From: Macrolepiota albuminosa
Lineage: Eukaryota; Basidiomycota; Agaricomycetes; Agaricales; Agaricaceae
DNA length: 64,000 bases
Assembly: GCA_027475525.1 (NCBI GenBank)
Contig: JAMWFC010000086.1
Coordinates: 124,001 to 188,000, forward strand
Reading direction: 5' to 3'
Under the pieces are notes generated by a model. That model had not been told where the DNA came from and made no database searches. It saw only the letters and a program-made list of their open reading frames with translations. This document shows positions 53,787 to 64,000 of this stretch, one piece after another; within the stretch, counting starts at the first letter, position 1, and the number at the start of each line of letters is the position of its first letter. Position numbers and translations under genes: made by a program.

Positions 53787-54999
53787 CTATCACCAGCAAT
53801 AAGCAGAGACAAGTTGTGATGTAACCAGTCAGAGCATCAACTTTATATAAATGCAAGCTTCTTGGATATTAAGAACTGACAAATTTTAAGCAGTTTCTGT
53901 CTAAAACATTAACTAGCTAACCTTGATCTGAGAAAAACATATCCCTGTCCTAAGAATTAACTTTCTAATCTTTGATAACCAGAACAGCTAACTCAGCATG
54001 CAATAGGTTGATATGTACATGAAGCTAATGCATCTTGCCAAAAGACATTATTACCCACACTTACTTAGTCTACTGCTTATGGTGAGCATCTGTACAGATG
54101 AACAGGATAGATCACATAATGGTAAAAAGCAAGGACAGTATTCCCATCTACTGCTTACATGAAAAACTGTACAGACAAACAAGATGTATCATATGATGGC
54201 AAAAATTGAAGACATTATTCCCATGCTTGCCCAGTATACTGCTTATGTGAGTATCTTTACAGACTATCTGAAAAAGTGTAAAAGAAACATTATACCACTT
54301 TCCATGTACCAATTATAGAAAAAAGCACTTTGCTTTGTTCAAAGACTTTTTGAAATTGGCACATGGGAACTGGTATAACATGTTTCTTTTACATACACTT
54401 TTTCCAATGGAAATACCTTTCAGCACCAGCAGGATGAATCACATGACAGTAAAAATGAACAACATTATTCCCCATGCATACCCAGTCTACTTTTACACTT
54501 TGCAACTAACCATGAGGGGTACATCATATTTGTTAGAGTGTCACAAGTGTGATAAGTGTGATGACACAGAGGAGCACCATGGACGCAGTGCCATGGCCAT
54601 GCCTGAGTGGCACAATTGCAGCAGCAGCAGCCTCAGTTCCGTTTATACGTTCCTGAGGGTGTGTTGTTCATAGACTTCCTTACGCTCATTTATACTGATA
54701 CCTTCATACATAGATAAAGACTTACGATGTATTAATCTAGGTACATACAAATAGAGTTCCGTTTATAGGTTTCTGAGGATTAAAAGACTTTCAACGTATT
54801 AATCTAGGTGTCTGGTCATACCAATGAACTCACTTCTATCTGTATCAGTCAACAATATTGACTGCTCATTTATCAATTTACTCACCAACCGCTGAATCTC
54901 ACACTACATTAAAATATACTGTCCATTCAACATGAGGATAGACTCTTTATTTCACTTATGATAGCTACAGATGTTACAGTTCTCATTTAAAACGTGTAT
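53787..54999. repeat. region of degenerate tandem repeats, no gene
   Basis: Between about 54060 and 54500, a unit of roughly 90 bp recurs three to four times with variation (ACAGATGAACAGGATAGATCACATAATGG; ACAAACAAGATGTATCATATGATGG; ACCAGCAGGATGAATCACATGACAG). The frame at 54335-54673 lies partly within it and shows no domain. A TTCCGTTTATA(C/G)GTT(C/T)CTGAGG repeat occurs near 54640 and 54755. Confidence 0.6.
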
Positions 55000-55992
55000 T
55001 CATTGGAAAACAGCAATAGTAGCGGCAAATCCAGCATCAAACCCGGACTTGAATGCCTCAACTCCAGGGACGACGCTAGACTGCTTGGCGTCAGTTTTTT
55101 GTGCAAAAAGACTCAGCAAGGACATACCGCGAAGCAGCTTGCAAGTGCATCTGCAAATGTGTCGGCGGTTGTTTTCAGAATTGTAAGGTCCTGCAGAATA
55201 ATGGGGACCGCTCCTACGGCTTCAAAGCCCGGCTCTCGTGTGGTTAAACCCGTGAATACCGCCTGTATATTGGGACCCTGAGCTTCAATGAGATCAAGGA
55301 TAGTAGAGGAATCGGTATCGGACAAAGGACAACTGGCAGTCTTTTACCAAATAATCATGAGGATCAAGGAAGGCATATATCAAGATAGTCACCAACGTTG
55401 ATGTCACTCGTGAGAGTAACAATGATGTTGATACGACGCTGTACCAGCAGTCAGGGACACAACATGCACCAGAAGTCAAAATAAACATTTAATCATAAGG
55501 CTGAAAACTGTAAGCCTCCTGGTAGCAGTCTCAACAAATTATATCTCCAAAAACACCCCAATAAATACACAGACAGTACAGAACAAAGGGCAGGGACCAG
55601 CTCAAGCTATCAACACAACAATAGTCCAACCACTGTAATGGGGAGGGGAAGCATGGGAGCTGGCAGAAGTGACGAAATGGGATCAATTTGTGATGATCTA
55701 GATCAAGATCAGATCTGACAATGCCCAATTTGTCATGACTGAAAGGGGAAAGGAAAAGAAGCATGGAGGGATGTCAAAAGAAGCATGGAATGCAGGGAAG
55801 CGCTAAAAGGGGAAAGAAGGATCTATGAATGGGATCGTGCTAAATGGAGCTGAAGCAAATGGGGAAGTGGCAATCAGAGACATCCAGAGGAATGATGGAA
55901 CAAGAAGTTGAATGGTGGAACTGGTGGCACCGAAACATGCCTCCCAAAAGGGAAATTGGACTATCAAATATGTTCTGGAGGCTGGGGAGTTG

Positions 55993-56146
55993 ACAACAAA
56001 AGAGTCATGTGTAGATAGTGGTCTGTGCACCAGAAAAACAGTATAAATAGCCCAAGTTTAGTAGAGAATACAACAAAAGAGTCATGTGTAGATAGTGGTC
56101 TGTGCACCAGAAAAACAGTATAAATAGCCCAAGTTTAGTAGAGAAT
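55993..56146. repeat. 77-bp perfect tandem duplication in the solo LTR
   Basis: 55993-56069 is repeated at 56070-56146. Confidence 0.92.
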
Positions 56147-56150
56147 AAAC

Positions 56151-56382
56151 AGGCAATTGATAGGCAAAGGCTCGGTGGTTCCCAGGGAGTGAATCACTTA
56201 GGCTAGAGTTTATTGAACACCTCTCATTGGAAGGCAATTGATAGGCAAAGGCTCGGTGGTTCCCAGGGAGTGAATCACTTAGGCTAGAGTTTATTGAACA
56301 CCTCTCATTGGAAGTCTATTGGTAGACAAAGGCTCGGTGGTTCCCAGGGAGTGAACTGCTTAGGCTGGAGTTTATTGAGAAC
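56151..56382. repeat. 81-bp tandem repeat, two exact copies and one diverged copy
   Basis: 56151-56231 and 56232-56312 are identical; 56313-56382 is a diverged third unit. A real LTR-internal repeat is likely here because of the diverged unit. Confidence 0.85.
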
Positions 56383-56456
56383 CTTCTTCTGCCCATCAGG
56401 ATATTTGATATTCTGTGAAGCACCCAATACATCAAGTTTTTATCATCAAGCACCAG

Positions 56457-56610
56457 TGTGGATTAGAGGTCACTTTCTAAGACTTCAAGAAAGCCCCAGA
56501 ACTATCAGTACTACTTGCAACCAAGTACTACAATGTGGATTAGAGGTCACTTTCTAAGACTTCAAGAAAGCCCCAGAACTATCAGTACTACTTGCAACCA
56601 AGTACTACAA
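56457..56610. repeat. 77-bp perfect tandem duplication at the end of the solo LTR
   Basis: 56457-56533 is repeated at 56534-56610. Confidence 0.92.
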
Positions 56611-56876
56611 TGTTGATCAGGTTAACTGTAGCATTGTGAACGGCCTATATCAAGACAGGAGCTTGTGTAACTATCTATGCAGCCTTAGAAGATAAGACCT
56701 ACCATAGCCTCATCGAGCGTGCCACCATTGATGGGGAAGGCATCGACTGCAGCAACTTCGGCGTCCGCGACCGGTACAAGAAGATTATTGATCTCGTTCT
56801 CAAATTCAGCAGGGGTGGTCTGAGCAAATAAGAGGACAGGAAGGGAGGCCAAGACAAAAAGACTCTTAAATTGCAT

Positions 56877-57640
56877 AGTGGAAAGATTTGAGGGAAGAGT
56901 TTCGCGGTGGTCCGCAACGAAATTTGTGGCCCCTTTTAAGTCATGGACCAGATCATCATTACTCTACCTTCTTGATTTTCCCTTGCGATGGAGTTTCGGA
57001 TAAGGCAATGTATTTCGATCATCATGGGTTTGCTACGTGACGACTCCATTTGTGAGAAGTCACCATGACCTGTTTCTAACAAGTGTTTCTCAAGAATTTT
57101 CTGCGATTTCCCGATGTGAGTGATACCTCAGAAATATTTTAACAGAATCAAATGTAAATACACCTCGTCTGCCGCGGGCCAATTCACTCTCGAATCTTCC
57201 AATTTTGAGAGCCAGTGATTCCACTCAAGCCTGAAGATTGATTCCATCTTCATTGCACTGAGAGTCACAAAGTAATTCTACAAGTTCTTCTGATCATTGA
57301 CAAGCAGACTGAAGGTTCTGCCTTCTGCACATTCAAATCCTCTTTTTCACTTGCATCGGATTCATCGGAGAGATTCCTTTTCAAGCATATCGGCTTCTTT
57401 AAACCTTCTACTTATAGGAATACATTTGAGGTCCCCTAAAACGTATAGCGAATACAATTTCACGACAAGGCTCCACCACCACTAAGCCCCTTCCGAACAC
57501 AAATTCCTCCCGAGAGTGCTAAGTAATATCATGGTCAATTTCCATTCTCCCCCGCGGAGATACTTGAAAAGAAGTTCTCTCATGATACCTCACCATCATG
57601 CCCGTTAAATTACTGTCTTGAGAACATTATGTCCGCCCGA
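56877..57640. other. hsbA upstream region, no gene seen
   Basis: A TTAAAAGG TATA-like box lies on the minus strand about 60 bases before the hsbA start. The rest has only short frames without domains. Confidence 0.5.
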
Positions 57641-57649
57641 GACCAGCAT

Positions 57650-58290
57650 CAACCGCGGCCAGATGCATGCGAGGCTTATCCTGGATCGTGGTGAGATTTT
57701 CAGCTGTATTTTAGGATTTCGTCTGTGCTTTTGCTTGTGTCTGGGGCGAAGAGGTATTCCCTTGATCCTTGGTCCTTGGTGATTGTACGACATTTTTTTA
57801 GAACCCGCGTCTGATACGGAGAAAGATATCTTCTCGTGGTCAGATTCTCTGTATTTTAGGACTTCATCTGTGCTTTTGCCTGTGTCTGAGGTGAAGAAAG
57901 GAAAAGGTATTCCCTGGATCCTTGGTCCTTGGTGATTGTACGGCATTTTTGTAGAACCCGCAGCTGATACGGATATAGATATCTTCTCGTGGTGAGATTC
58001 TCAGCTGTATTTTAGGGATTCGTTGTGCTTTTGCTTGTGTCTGGGATGAAGAAAGGAAAACGTATTCCCTTGATCCTTGGTCCTTGGTGATTGTACGGCA
58101 TTTTTTTAGACCCCGCAGCTGATACGGATATAGATATCTTCTCGTGGTGAAATTCTCAACTGTATTTTAGGACTTCGTCTGTGCTTTTGCCTGTGTCTGG
58201 GGTGAAGAAAGGAAAAGGTATTCCCTTGATCCTTGGTCCTTGGTGATTGTACGGCATTTTTTTTAGAACCTGCATCTGATACGGAGAAAG
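57650..58290 (+). repeat. about 155-bp tandem array derived from the dus1 3' end
   Basis: Four units are marked by GATCCTTGGTCCTTGGTGATTG at 57764, 57917, 58072 and 58228 (periods 153, 155 and 156). On the plus strand the units read LYFRTSSVLLPVSGVKKGKGIPLILG-like text, a decayed form of the Dus1-like C-terminal text on the minus strand at 58620-58740 (PYLRSLLVPVVGKKGKG). The array is inverted relative to the dus1 fragment beside it. Confidence 0.75.
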
Positions 58291-58599
58291 AGAGCTCCGG
58301 CGTGGACACGTATGCCACGGAGAGCTTGGAGACTCTCCCTGCCGTGTAAGCCGATCCTTTTTGTTACTCTCACAGTCTCTCCAGGTCCTCGGTCACCTAC
58401 TGATCACTCTTACCCACACCTATAACCTCCGACCTACACAACACCAGGTCACTGCCTCGCAACAATTTTGCAAACGGGCGGGATCGTTTCACGGGAACAC
58501 AACCTAGATACATATTATGTGTAAGATTAGTTGGGCAATATGACTGTTTAAGGAGGTAGACCTGGGTCAGGCGAGTTCGAGTTCGTTGAATCATGCAAC

Positions 58600-59630
58600 A
58601 GCTTTCTCCTTCCTCGTCTCTGAAGCGAGTTCTAAGAAGAAGGTCAGTGATGCAAAGACCAAGGATCGACGACAAACCTTTTCCCTTCTTCCCCACCACA
58701 GGCACGAGCAGAGACCTCAAATAAGGCTGCGCAATCCACCAGAGCAACACGTCCAATCCCGTCTTCTCGTCCATCCTCACGAGCTCCTCAAGGGCTATCT
58801 TACAATCCTCTGTCATAGTCCGTATATCATCGTCAGGTCTCTCTCAACAATCCACGCATACGCATCCAGCCACGTCCAGCTCCCCTCCCCCTCCTGATCT
58901 TCCTTGTCTTCTTCCTTGTGCACTTTCAGGCGCCGTGGCACATCGACTCGCACCTTCCCGATCTGCTCTCGGAGATCGTGGTACCTCTCCGGCACGGGTC
59001 AAAGGATTTTGAAGAGGTAGCCCTTGACGGCGGAGGGGGACGTGCGCGTGCGCTGCGAGCGGACGATGGAGAGGGATTCGAGTGCGAAGGTAGCGACTGT
59101 CACGGGGGTGTCGAGTTCATGTTGTTTTTGTCGAGTGATGGATGTGGAGGTGGAGATCGATGATGAGGGCGAGGTGGAAGTGAAAGTGGGATTGGAGGTG
59201 GAAGAGGAAAGGCTGCAGAACAAGGAAGGGTTGTACAATAACCCCTCGGCAGATATGACGCCGTCTGCGCCTGTCTCGTTGAGACGTCACTGTATGTCGG
59301 CTGTGAAGAGGACGTTGCCATTTGCAAAGATGGGGATGGAGACGGCGCGTTTGACGGTGGCGATGTGTGCATAGGATGCGAGACCCTTGTGTCCGTGTTA
59401 CCGTGTCTTTGTGTGCGGGGAGGGGAAAGGGGAACTCACGGTGTTCTGTCCTCTCTGTTCGGGCGTGCGTCCGTGACAAGTTATAATCTGTGCGCCTGCA
59501 CGCTCGAGCATTTTCGCATACTCCACTGTCGTCTTTTCCATGTCCATGTCTGGGAATACACGGAATTTGGCCGTCACGGGGACAGAGAGGTTCTTGTGGA
59601 GGATGTAGACTCTGATTTTGTTGAGTTATT
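58600..59630 (-). pseudogene. truncated tRNA-dihydrouridine synthase 1 (Dus1-like) gene
   Basis: From 59625 down: [42 protein letters not shown], a 54-nt GT-AG intron (59439-59386), then ATVKRAVSIPIFANGNVLF, RLNETGADGVISAEGLLYNP, SIVRSQRTRTSPSAVKGYLF, and the C-terminal TEDCKIALEELV ... LLWWIAQPYLRSL. Dus1 reduces uridine in the D-loop of cytoplasmic tRNAs using FMN. The catalytic-Cys half of the barrel is missing upstream of LHKNL. There is a TGA (59287-59289) in the barrel and a frame change near 58815. It is a 5'-truncated pseudogene; an intact copy is expected elsewhere. Confidence 0.82.
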
Positions 59631-59898
59631 GTGATTATCAAGGAAGAACAGGAGAAAGATACGTTGATACGTCTGCCTCCAGCTGAGGCAGACAAAGATG
59701 TAGCTAAGGCTCACAATATACTCTTTAAACAATGCTGAAAAATGTAGACGTGGAGAGCCTTACCTCAAAAGAACCCAACAACATGTAATGACGACGACCA
59801 GAAGGCAACGAGGTGGCCGATCACAGGGAGGTAGCCGATGGGGGCAGTGTTCGGCTGGGGCAAGATCTCGACTCTGAAATCAACTTCCCATCAAACTA
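59631..59898. other. short spacer
   Basis: Nothing recognised except a small inverted repeat (GTCTGCCT/AGGCAGAC near 59671-59693). Confidence 0.5.
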
Positions 59899-60380
59899 CA
59901 GTCAAACCTCTTATAACCCCTGGCCCCTCCGTGGAAGCCAAAAAGTATGGGTTATGAAAGGGGTTGTTATAGAATCATTTCTGAGGCTTATTTTCCATTG
60001 ATATACATATAAATGGCTAGTTTTTGTTATGTAGAATTATCTAGACATTATTGAAGGCAAAAAACTCTGGAAGAGTGGTAGGTCAAAGAGACTGAACTTC
60101 TTGGAGCCGTGTTTGGTGTCCAAAGTCAAGAGAATTCCTTCTAACTGCTGGGCATATGGCTAGTCAATGTCAAAGACATAACTGAGGAGAGGTTATCATC
60201 CAAGGCATCATCACCATTCATTTCTCTCTTTTGTTCAGCCTTGCAATGTTTGACAACTGCCTCATAAATATCCTTTTCAGTTTCCTCCTCTGTTCCAACA
60301 TCATGTGTCCTGTCCTCATTGACAGAGTTAAGTAATTCATTGACAAGTAGTGAATGCCACAAAATTACAATGACATCCAA
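59899..60380 (-). mobile_element. pogo/Tc1-mariner-like fragment: terminal repeat and transposase C-terminus
   Basis: CAGTCAAACCTCTTATAACC at 59899 follows a TA dinucleotide and has the look of a pogo-type terminal inverted repeat. On the minus strand 60380-60141 encodes TEEETEKDIYEAVVKHCKAE followed by acidic residues (DDALDDN), like the C-terminus of DDE_1 transposases. The element is cut by E1-family sequence at about 60354, and no second terminal repeat was found. Confidence 0.5.
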
Positions 60381-61250
60381 AGATTTGTTGGCCTTGTCAA
60401 TTATATATTGAGCTTTCTGCCTGATGTTATAGTGTACACTGGACCACTCATGGCTATGATGCAGAATGAGTCACTGTTCAGCTGGTGCTTGCTGCATCAG
60501 TGGTGCTTCAAAATAGTGAAGCATATATGCACTAAGACCTCAGTCATTTGACCTATTGACCCAAGATGGGATGAGCCTATCTGGCTCATATGTGACACAT
60601 CTAAGATGGGTGCCAGAGCGATGTGTGGCCAAGGAAACAGCTGGCAGACATGCTGCCCAGCAGGGTTTATGTTGAAAAAGTTTATAACCACCCAGCAAAA
60701 CTATGCTGTGCACAAGCTGAAAACCCTAGCAATACTCAAGGCTCTCCTCAAGTGGGAAGATAAGCTGATGGGGTATCCCATCCATATTATTACTAACCAC
60801 AAAGTGCTTGAGTTCTTTAAAACTCAGATGAACTTGTTGCTGCATCAGCAGTAGTGAATTGACTACATGTTGAGATATCAGTTTAACATCACCTATGTTA
60901 AAAGTGAACTCAACAAGGTAGAATACTGCTTGTCTCACTACTTGATGAGTGATGTAGTTGAGGAGGCTCATGAGCCTCGTAAGTATGTGCAGGCAGACTG
61001 CCATATTGACCCCTATGGGAAGGACTTACCTCTCCACTGGTATCAGGAGCTCAAGTGCAATGCATGATGAGGAAGAGGCAAAGCACTTGCTTCAAGAAGC
61101 AGTGCAAAGAACAGGACATTGCTGCTGACTTCTTAAGAGAGAATGAGGCTTGGGAACCAGCATTTCCTGGAGTACCTGGGTGTCCTGACCATTCCTTCAC
61201 CCTGGCTGAGATATTAGAAGGTGAAGTGCCTTCAGCCCTCTCCTAGTCTG
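60354..61250 (+). pseudogene. second fragment of the E1 gypsy family (RT end and RNase H)
   Basis: NYNDIQRFVGLVNYILSFLPDV corresponds to E1 NYNDIQRFVGLINYIRTFLPNI. TTQQNYAVHKLKTLAILKALLKW and IHIITNHKVLEFFKTQ correspond to E1 RNase H, and VKSELNKVEYCLSHY follows. The usual DHK is NHK here. The fragment lacks the rest of pol. Confidence 0.82.
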
Positions 61251-61270
61251 AGGAAGGATGACTTCTATAA

Positions 61271-61557
61271 TGTCAGGGGACTCCTCATTTCTTCCTTCTT
61301 TCACTCCTTATCTTGACAGTACACTGAGGATTCTTTTGACTATCTCATAGGCTGTCTCATGGTCTTTTTAACTATATTGTGGGTTCTTAAATCTGGCACA
61401 ATAGATTATGGGCTTCCCTCTCTATAGTTGCTAGTTCTCCAAACTCCTGATGTACATTGTTGTATCTTGTTATCAGTTTTTCCTGTCCTTTTGTTCAGCT
61501 TCATTGTCAGGGGACTCCTCATCTCTTCCCTCTTTCACTCCTTTTTTACTTTACTGC
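61271..61557 (+). repeat. two LTR family B starts (61271 and 61505)
   Basis: TGTCAGGGGACTCCTCATTTCTTCC at 61271 and TGTCAGGGGACTCCTCATCTCTTCC at 61505 match the start of the 48364 LTR. The second is cut by the copia LTR. Confidence 0.6.
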
Positions 61558-61850
61558 TGTTGGACGTATCGGACAGCTTAGGACTAAGGATAGCATGAAG
61601 TAGAGCCTCAGAGCCTGTCTATAGTAGTAGAAAGCAACTTGTTTTCATACCTAAGGATAGTGTGAAGTAGCTAAGTTACAGACTATCAGATATGTACCAA
61701 TCAATGAAGGTAAAAATGTGTACTTACAGCCTCAGAGCCTGTCTATGGTAGTAGAAAGCAACTGAGGCTATAATACACGTCAATGCAAAGTTGATACAAA
61801 GATCATGTGATCACATCCAAGCTGACCATAATAGACTATTTCAGTCAACA
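61558..61850 (-). repeat. putative copia 3' LTR (293 bp)
   Basis: It has the inverted ends TGTTG...CAACA typical of Ty1/copia LTRs. It lies where the 3' LTR of the adjacent minus-strand copia element should be, and GATGGAGTTG on the minus strand could be its purine tract. It contains a repeated AGCCTCAGAGCCTGTCTAT(A/G)GTAGTAG. The partner LTR is outside the window. Confidence 0.55.
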
Positions 61851-62031
61851 CAACTCCATCAGCAAAGAAGTGAACACATGAGAAAAAAAAAATTTATAGA
61901 CGAATGACCAGGCCAAGCAAAGATGTGAATTTATTGTGAAGGTCTTTCAGTAACAGTTTTGTAAGAATGTCTGCAATCATTTCTGATGTTGATATCCACG
62001 AAGTCTTAAATGATCCCGTACAGAGATGCTC

Positions 62032-64000
62032 TCAAATAAAATGATAGCGAATATCTATGTGTTTTGATCTAGACATGATGGAGTCAGAATTTGCAATGTC
62101 CAAAGCACTCTTGTTATCACAGAATATTGGAAATGGTTTAGGAATTGGTAAATCCAGTGCTGTGAGCAAGTAGCAAATCGATAGTGCTTCATGCATAGCA
62201 TGCGACAGAGCCATGTACTCTGCTTCTGTAGACGATAATGCAACCGTTCGTTGTTTCACTGAGGACCAAGAAATGAGACTCAAATACATGAAAAATGCAT
62301 AGCCCATAACACTCTTCCGCATTGTAGAATCTGATGCCCAATCGGCATCCACTGCTCCAAAGTCTGCTGGAAGCAATAACCATGATGGAGTATCAGATGT
62401 TAGACATGAAAAATTATATTCCAGGGCATAATGTTGTGTACCTGAGATGTATCTCAACACACACTTAGCGGCCAAGAGATGAGCCTGAGTTGGCAATGCA
62501 TTATACTGGCCAAGAGTCATCGCAGTGAAGGCAAGGTCGGGACGTGTGCAAAGACTAAGGTATAAGATAGATCCAACCAGTCGTTGATAGTGAATCTTGA
62601 TATCATTTTCTCCAATATCAGGCAGCGCATTAACTGGTGGTTCTGGCAAGTTGTCTAAGTTACTCGTCAGCGGTAATGATAGAGGCGCTGCATCCAAGAG
62701 ATGATAGGTTGTCAACAGATCCAAGATGTAACCCTTTTGTGAGAGCCACAGTTTCCGTTGTGTTCTGTCTCTGTCGATTCTAATGCTCAAGTATAAAGAG
62801 GATGCACCGGAATCAATAACCGTAAAATGTTTGTTCATCTCCGTGATGATCCAGTCATACAATGGCTTCAAATTTGTCACATTCAGTCCATCATCCACAT
62901 GGACGCATATGAGTATGAAAAGATCTGTTCTGTCGTCCAATGCTGGAATCGTTTCATGTGGCGGGGAAGAGAATCGTCCAAAAAATACTGCGTGATCCAC
63001 CTCACACCTGACCAATCCTATACTCTCCAACACAGTCCTCAGTAATGTGTACCATTCTCTCGATGCTTGTTTTAAGCCATATATTGCTTGAAGAAGTCTG
63101 TTGACCTTCTTGGGATCTTTGTCTGGAAAGCCTGGAATTTGCTTACAGTATAACTCGTGGGTAAGGCGCATTCAAGAAGGCGGTCTTGACATCAAATGAA
63201 AAAATTTCAAGATCATGCATAGCCATGTATGCAAGAGAAATTTGAATACTCGCCATCTTTGCCACCGGAGCGTAAGTTGATCCATAGTCCTCCGGTCGTT
63301 GGCTAAATCCCTGTGCCACCAAGCGTGCCTTTTCCTTCTCTTGAATAATTGATCCATCAGGGTTGTATTTATAGGCAAATACCCATTGAACACCCAGTGC
63401 TTTCTTTCCATGTAGAAGAAGGCCAGTATAAACACTCCCTGATCCTTCAAACTCTGCACCTCCTTTTTCATAGCTGCCATCCAAACATCCTTGTCCTTCC
63501 GTCTCATTGCTTCCTGATAACTTTCTGGTGCTTTAGTAAGATCATATTCTCTTGGCGTACAAAATGGTAATGGATCAGGACCATGAATCATATAAGTCTT
63601 GAAATCAAAAATGGTCGAATCTTCAAGGTGCGTAAGATCTTCCATATCAAATCTGAAACATGCAGTCTCCAACAATGATGCCATGTCAAGAATTGCAGAT
63701 AACCCCTGATGCGGTTCCAGTCTGGCTTTATGATTTGCCCGAAGATTCACAAGTCTCTCATTACGCTTTAAGACTTCCTCCCAATATGCCTGACCAGCAA
63801 CCGTACGCACACCCTGTCTTTGAGGTCTAGTCGGTTTGTCATTGATTCCACGTAGTAAGTTATTTCCATCCACCTCTTCTTCTGGAACGTATGTATCGGA
63901 CTGAATTGTTGATGAAGAAACTGGTGGCGATGAAGAATCTGAAGATGATGAATGTGTCCTGATAGTATGTGTCTTCAATCTTCCCCTCACGTTCTCGTTA
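62032..64000 (-). pseudogene. Ty1/copia reverse transcriptase and RNase H (runs off right edge)
   Basis: From the right edge: a Ser-rich region (63990), YDLTKAPESYQEAMRRKDKD and WMAAMKKEVQSLKD. Then, in another frame, VFAYKYNPDGSIIQEKEKARLVAQGF and FDVKTAFLNA. After a further frame change come LQAIYGLKQASREWY, LFILICVHVDDGLNVTN (catalytic VDD), GSILYLSLCTRPDLAFTAM, and RNase H VALSSTEAEYMALSHA ... CDNKSALDIANS ... RSKHIDIRYHFI. The order and motifs are those of copia Pol. Two frame changes (near 63480 and 63165) disable it. Integrase and gag must lie beyond 64000. Confidence 0.9.

Larger units (their letters stand above)
55429..56609 (+). repeat. solo LTR inserted in hsbA exon 2 (TSD ATGT)
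   Basis: It starts TGATACGACGC and ends ACTACA, flanked by ATGT (55425-55428 and 56610-56613). It matches the right 1.15 kb of the element at 5082-6781 in inverted orientation. A TATAAATAG box is visible at 56042 and again at 56119 because of a 77-bp duplication. The 4-bp target duplication and TGATA start are shared with E3, so it may belong to the same clade. Confidence 0.85.
55000..56876 (-). pseudogene. hsbA-like secreted surface-binding protein gene, broken by a solo LTR
   Basis: Exon 1 (56876-56703) encodes a signal peptide (MQFKSLFVLASLPVLLFAQ) and the start of an HsbA-type domain (FENEINNLLVPVADAEVAAVDAF). A 58-nt GT-AG intron (56702-56645) leads to AVHNATVNLIN. The coding text stops at the LTR inserted at 56609 and resumes at 55428 (IVTLTSDINV). 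It continues through LDLIEAQGPNIQAVFTGLTTR and GAVPIILQDLTILKTTADTF to a stop at 55000-55002 (AFKSGFDAGFAATIAVFQ). A further intron near 55335-55400 and a 1-nt frame change near 55140 are likely. HsbA-type proteins bind hydrophobic surfaces and can recruit hydrolases. Its spread over both sides of the LTR is clear; this allele cannot make the full protein. Confidence 0.8.

Noticed and set aside
54335..54673. A 112-codon plus-strand frame with a CHKCDKC motif
   Set aside because: It lies across degenerate tandem repeats, has no intron context or homology I can recognise, and the cysteine motif is isolated.
56151..56382. 81-bp repeat as another assembly overlap
   Set aside because: The offset is 81, not 77, and a diverged third unit follows, so a real internal LTR repeat is more likely.
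57297..57485. 62-codon frame upstream of hsbA as a small secreted protein
   Set aside because: No convincing signal peptide, no homology recognised, and composition like the surrounding non-coding DNA.

Overview
The window looks like a transposon-dense, gene-poor region of a filamentous fungus, most probably a basidiomycete. The support is: spliceable GT-AG introns of about 45-65 nt in every intact gene, chromodomain-bearing Ty3/gypsy elements, a hydrophobic-surface-binding-protein-A (HsbA) type secreted protein gene, and a Dus1-type tRNA dihydrouridine synthase remnant with a 54-nt intron. No rRNA, CRISPR array or prokaryote-type operon was seen.

Layout. 1-8932 is a decayed minus-strand Ty3/gypsy element (E1) that runs off the left edge. 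Its gag is split by a small LTR element (5082-6781) whose 220-bp terminal repeats contain a tRNA-like sequence. 9087-11011 is a spliced, class II transposase-like gene. 12424-16371 is a truncated, CpG-decayed chromovirus (E4, plus strand). 16372-20320 is AT-rich, with a degraded LTR. 20321-43201 is a complete chromovirus (E2, minus strand; TSD CACAC). Inside its gag sits a second complete and young Ty3/gypsy element (E3, minus strand, 28445-40225; two 951-bp LTRs with no difference I could find; TSD ACGT). 43207-53786 is AT-rich and contains a heavily decayed plus-strand gypsy element (E5, 47465-53786) with a solo LTR inside it. 55000-56876 is a minus-strand hsbA-like gene broken by a solo LTR. 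57650-58290 is a 155-bp tandem array derived from the 3' end of a dus1-like gene, whose truncated copy follows at about 58600-59630. The right end holds a pogo-like fragment, a second fragment of the E1 family, and a minus-strand Ty1/copia element that leaves the window.

Most interesting: E2 and E3, two clearly different Ty3/gypsy lineages, both carry an extra gene on the strand opposite gag-pol, between integrase and the 3' LTR. It has several introns and encodes a protein with a Zn(II)2Cys6-like cysteine cluster, basic patches and a helical C-terminal part. E4 has a decayed third copy. Because the gene is antisense to the genomic RNA, its introns would not be spliced out during retrotransposition, which explains how an intron-bearing gene can persist in a retroelement. 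E2 also has two retropepsin domains in tandem, and a primer binding site exactly complementary to the inferred 5' end of its own transcript (Tf1-type self-priming).

Caution for users: at least seventeen direct duplications sit at an offset of exactly 77 bp all over the window, in unrelated sequence. Nearly all are base-perfect. They break most of the pol reading frames. They look like unmerged k-mer overlaps from assembly, not biology.
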